8,801 nucleotides of DNA from Spartobacteria bacterium (GTDB lineage Bacteria > Verrucomicrobiota > Verrucomicrobiae > Chthoniobacterales > UBA6821), in contig PLEU01000142.1 in assembly GCA_003136515.1 (NCBI GenBank), positions 37,338-46,138 on the forward strand, written 5' to 3'. Below the pieces are notes generated by a model, which saw nothing but the letters and a program-made list of their open reading frames with translations, was not told the origin of the DNA and ran no database searches. Positions 6,703 through 8,801 of this stretch are shown here, piece after piece (the stretch's first letter is position 1; each line of letters begins with the position of its first letter). A program made the position numbers and the translations under genes.

Positions 6703-7851
6703 ATGTGGAAGACCGCGCATGAGCATATCCTGAAGCTGACCGCCTACGAACCGGGCAAGCCGGTTGAGGAACTCGCCCGCGACCTAGGCCTGCGCGAGGA
6801 GGATATCATCAAGCTTGCGTCCAATGAAAACCCCCTAGGTCCTTCGCCCAAGGCGCTAGCCGCGATGCACCTCACTCTGGAACGCTCCCATTTCTACCCC
6901 GATGGTGGTGGTTATGAACTTAGGGGTGCCATTGCCGAGCGCCTTGGAGTCACCCGGGAGAATATTGTCCTAGGAAATGGCTCCAATGAAATCATCGAGT
7001 TCATAGGTCACGCCTTCCTTCGACCGGGCGATGATGTCATTGTGGCCCGACATTCCTTTGCCGTCTACAAACTGATGGCTCAGCTCTTCGGAGCCCGTAC
7101 CATTGAGGTGCCTGATCCCGGATTCACCGCCGATCTTGATGGGATGGTGGCTGCCATCACACCGTTGACGCGGGCAATTTTCATCGCCAATCCCAATAAC
7201 CCCACCGGTACGATGGTCGATCAGGATATGATCGACAGTTTCATGGATAAGGTACCGGAGCACGTTCTTGTAGTCTTCGACGAAGCCTATCATGAGTTTA
7301 TGGACAAGGCGCCCGATGTTCTTCCCTTTGTCCGTGCGGGACGAAACGTGGTCGTCATGCGGACTTTTTCCAAAATCATGGGTCTTGCCAATCTCCGTAT
7401 TGGCTACGGTGTCTCCACGCCGGAACTCGCCGCCGTGCTCCAACGCACACGCCAGCCATTCAATGCCAACGGCATTGCCCAGGCCGGAGCCCTTGCTGGT
7501 CTGTCGGATGAGGAACACATGTGCCGGACACGAGAGCTGACGCGCGAGGGTCGCGAGTATTTTGAAAAGGAGTTTGCAGCTATGGACCTTCCCTATATCC
7601 AGAGCGTCGCCAACTTTATCCTCGTCAATGTGGGGGATAGTAAGGTGGTTTTTGATGCCATGCTCCGAAAGGGAATCATCCTACGTGCCATGGGGAGCTA
7701 TGGCCTTCCCGCCTGGGTTCGCATATCAGTCGGCACTATGGATCAGAACCGCCGCTGCATCGCCGAGCTTAGGGAACTGGCAAAATCCGGAATCTTGGCA
7801 GCGTCCGTATCACGGGAAGCATGCGGCCCGGGTTTGCAGGGCTATGAATGA
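6703..7851 (+). CDS. hisC: Histidinol-phosphate aminotransferase HisC
   Basis: This 382-residue PLP enzyme of fold type I (class I/II aminotransferases) is expected to convert imidazole-acetol phosphate plus glutamate to histidinol phosphate plus 2-oxoglutarate in cytoplasmic histidine biosynthesis. The N-terminus has AYEPGKPVEELARDLGL followed by KLASNENPLGPSP, the HisC signature. Visible active-site residues are N166 in NPNNPTG, D193 and Y196 in FDEAYHEF, the Schiff-base lysine K224 in TFSKIMGLANLRIGYG with R232, and the carboxylate-binding R340 in WVRISVGT. ATG 6703 is the first possible start after the in-frame TAG at 6691; its ribosome binding site is weak. The last 25 or so residues extend past the usual family end and overlap mnmE by 8 bases. 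No other his gene is nearby, and HisC-like enzymes may also act on aromatic amino acids, so the exact substrate is less certain than the family. Confidence 0.9.
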   Translation: MWKTAHEHILKLTAYEPGKPVEELARDLGLREEDIIKLASNENPLGPSPKALAAMHLTLERSHFYPDGGGYELRGAIAERLGVTRENIVLGNGSNEIIEFIGHAFLRPGDDVIVARHSFAVYKLMAQLFGARTIEVPDPGFTADLDGMVAAITPLTRAIFIANPNNPTGTMVDQDMIDSFMDKVPEHVLVVFDEAYHEFMDKAPDVLPFVRAGRNVVVMRTFSKIMGLANLRIGYGVSTPELAAVLQRTRQPFNANGIAQAGALAGLSDEEHMCRTRELTREGREYFEKEFAAMDLPYIQSVANFILVNVGDSKVVFDAMLRKGIILRAMGSYGLPAWVRISVGTMDQNRRCIAELRELAKSGILAASVSREACGPGLQGYE

Positions 7852-8801
7852 GACGATAGTGGCAATTGCAACGCCGCCCGGAGAGGGGGCGCTTGCCGTG
7901 ATCCGCATCAGTGGCGGGGCTGCGCTAACTGTTGCTGACACAGTCTTTTCGGGGGCGAATACGCCTTCGTTGCTTGAAGCGCGGAAAGTAACTTTTGGCC
8001 GGGTTGTTTCAGAAACAGGTGAGGTACTGGACGAGGTGCTGCTCACGGTTTTCCGCAGCCCACGCAGTTATACTGGAGAAGATCTCGTAGAAATCAGCGG
8101 ACACGGTGGCACGATTGTGGCCGCCCGTGTGCTCGCCGCCGTTCTGGCCGCCGGCGCACGCATGGCCCGGCCGGGAGAATTCACGGAGCGTGCCTTTCTG
8201 AATGGAAAACTAGATCTGACTCAGGCAGAAGCGGTGATGGATCTCATTTCCGCCCAGACACCCCGCGCAGCCCGTGCAGCCGCCAGTCAACTTGAAGGCC
8301 GTCTTGGAGTCGAAATCAACGCGCTTCGTTCCATGATCCTTGAGGCAGTTGCTCATTTGGAAGCGTTCATTGATTTTCCAGAGGAAGGGATTGATCCGGA
8401 GAGTGGAGTGATTCTGCGCAAAAGGATGGAAGGAATCTCGGCGCATCTTCAACGGTTGCTGGCCACTGCTGATGAAGGGCGACTCTTGCGAGAGGGGATC
8501 AGGCTTGCCCTCTGCGGCGCTCCGAATGCCGGAAAATCGAGCCTACTCAATCGACTGCTTGGAGCGGACCGGGCCATCGTGAGTGAGATTCCGGGCACGA
8601 CTCGCGACACGATTGAGGAACGTGCAAGTCTTGGCGGATACCCCTTCCGTATCATTGATACGGCCGGGCTACGCATAAGCACGGATCCAGTTGAACAAGA
8701 GGGTGTTGTGCGTGCGCGAGAGGCTGCTCGGCAGGCCGATCTTTGCATTAATCTCGTCGACGCAGCAACACTCACTGGCGAACGACAGGTGAAGCCATTT
8801 T
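7844..8801 (+). CDS. mnmE: tRNA uridine-5-carboxymethylaminomethyl(34) synthesis GTPase MnmE, 3' end missing
   Basis: The gene opens at ATG 7844 inside the end of hisC and stays open to the window edge, giving 319 complete codons of a protein usually about 450 residues long. MnmE works with MnmG to modify the wobble uridine (U34) of several tRNAs, using GTP, a folate one-carbon unit and glycine or ammonium. The folate-binding N-terminal domain begins TIVAIATPPGEGALAVIRIS and includes YTGEDLVEISGHGG and RPGEFTERAFLNGKLDLTQA. The G domain shows the P-loop GAPNAGKS (residues 225-232, K231), PGTTRDT (250-256) and DTAGLR (272-277). The NKxD motif and the C-terminal CxGK cysteine lie beyond the window. 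No alternative ATG is usable: the one at 7848 meets a stop within three codons. An AGGG only two bases before the ATG is a poor ribosome binding site, which fits coupling to hisC translation. Confidence 0.95.
   Translation, partial: MNETIVAIATPPGEGALAVIRISGGAALTVADTVFSGANTPSLLEARKVTFGRVVSETGEVLDEVLLTVFRSPRSYTGEDLVEISGHGGTIVAARVLAAVLAAGARMARPGEFTERAFLNGKLDLTQAEAVMDLISAQTPRAARAAASQLEGRLGVEINALRSMILEAVAHLEAFIDFPEEGIDPESGVILRKRMEGISAHLQRLLATADEGRLLREGIRLALCGAPNAGKSSLLNRLLGADRAIVSEIPGTTRDTIEERASLGGYPFRIIDTAGLRISTDPVEQEGVVRAREAARQADLCINLVDAATLTGERQVKPF

Noticed and set aside
6528..6722. Small + strand frame overlapping the end of the giant gene and the hisC start
   Set aside because: Not convincing as a separate gene: no ribosome binding site, and most of it overlaps the giant gene. 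It matters only as the frame entered if the C9 tract loses one base.
6970..7518. Minus-strand open frame of 182 codons
   Set aside because: Fully antisense to the PLP-site core of hisC, with no family resemblance.

Overview
The window carries three protein genes, all on the + strand. The first is a very large surface or secreted protein whose 5' end lies outside the window. It is followed by histidinol-phosphate aminotransferase (hisC) and then by the first two thirds of mnmE, the tRNA wobble-uridine modification GTPase, which runs off the right edge. No RNA gene, insertion sequence, CRISPR array or clear transcription terminator was seen.

Positions 1-6631 are one uninterrupted reading frame of 2209 visible residues. 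It belongs to the filamentous-haemagglutinin family with the C-terminal DUF3739 region, a type of giant beta-helical exoprotein normally exported by two-partner secretion. The evidence is a chain of family blocks recalled from such proteins: YAIIPGY with GLPAGTYTLLPASYA, VIRTGTGDI, TTWWVDFSNFF with GALGGGNITL, GPVAN with QGVNN, and the late RIFTLRGGDIMIW block. The secretion signal, the N-terminal TPS domain and any TpsB transporter would lie to the left and are not visible. An aromatic-rich segment of about 40 residues resembling a CBM5/12 chitin-binding-type module sits just before the YAIIPGY block. A run of nine C lies only 11 bases before the stop codon.

Positions 6703-7851 encode HisC with all expected PLP-site residues. 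The mnmE start codon (7844) lies inside the last codons of hisC, so the two share 8 bases and are probably co-transcribed and translationally coupled. The 71 bases between the giant gene and hisC hold no obvious terminator and only a weak ribosome binding site.

Organism: a Gram-negative bacterium of moderate GC content. The wording of the HisC N-terminus (LTAYEPGKPVEELARDLGL) and of the MnmE N-terminus (ATPPGEGALAVIRISG), together with the giant DUF3739 protein, suggests Verrucomicrobiota. That is an inference from remembered family sequences, not a search result.
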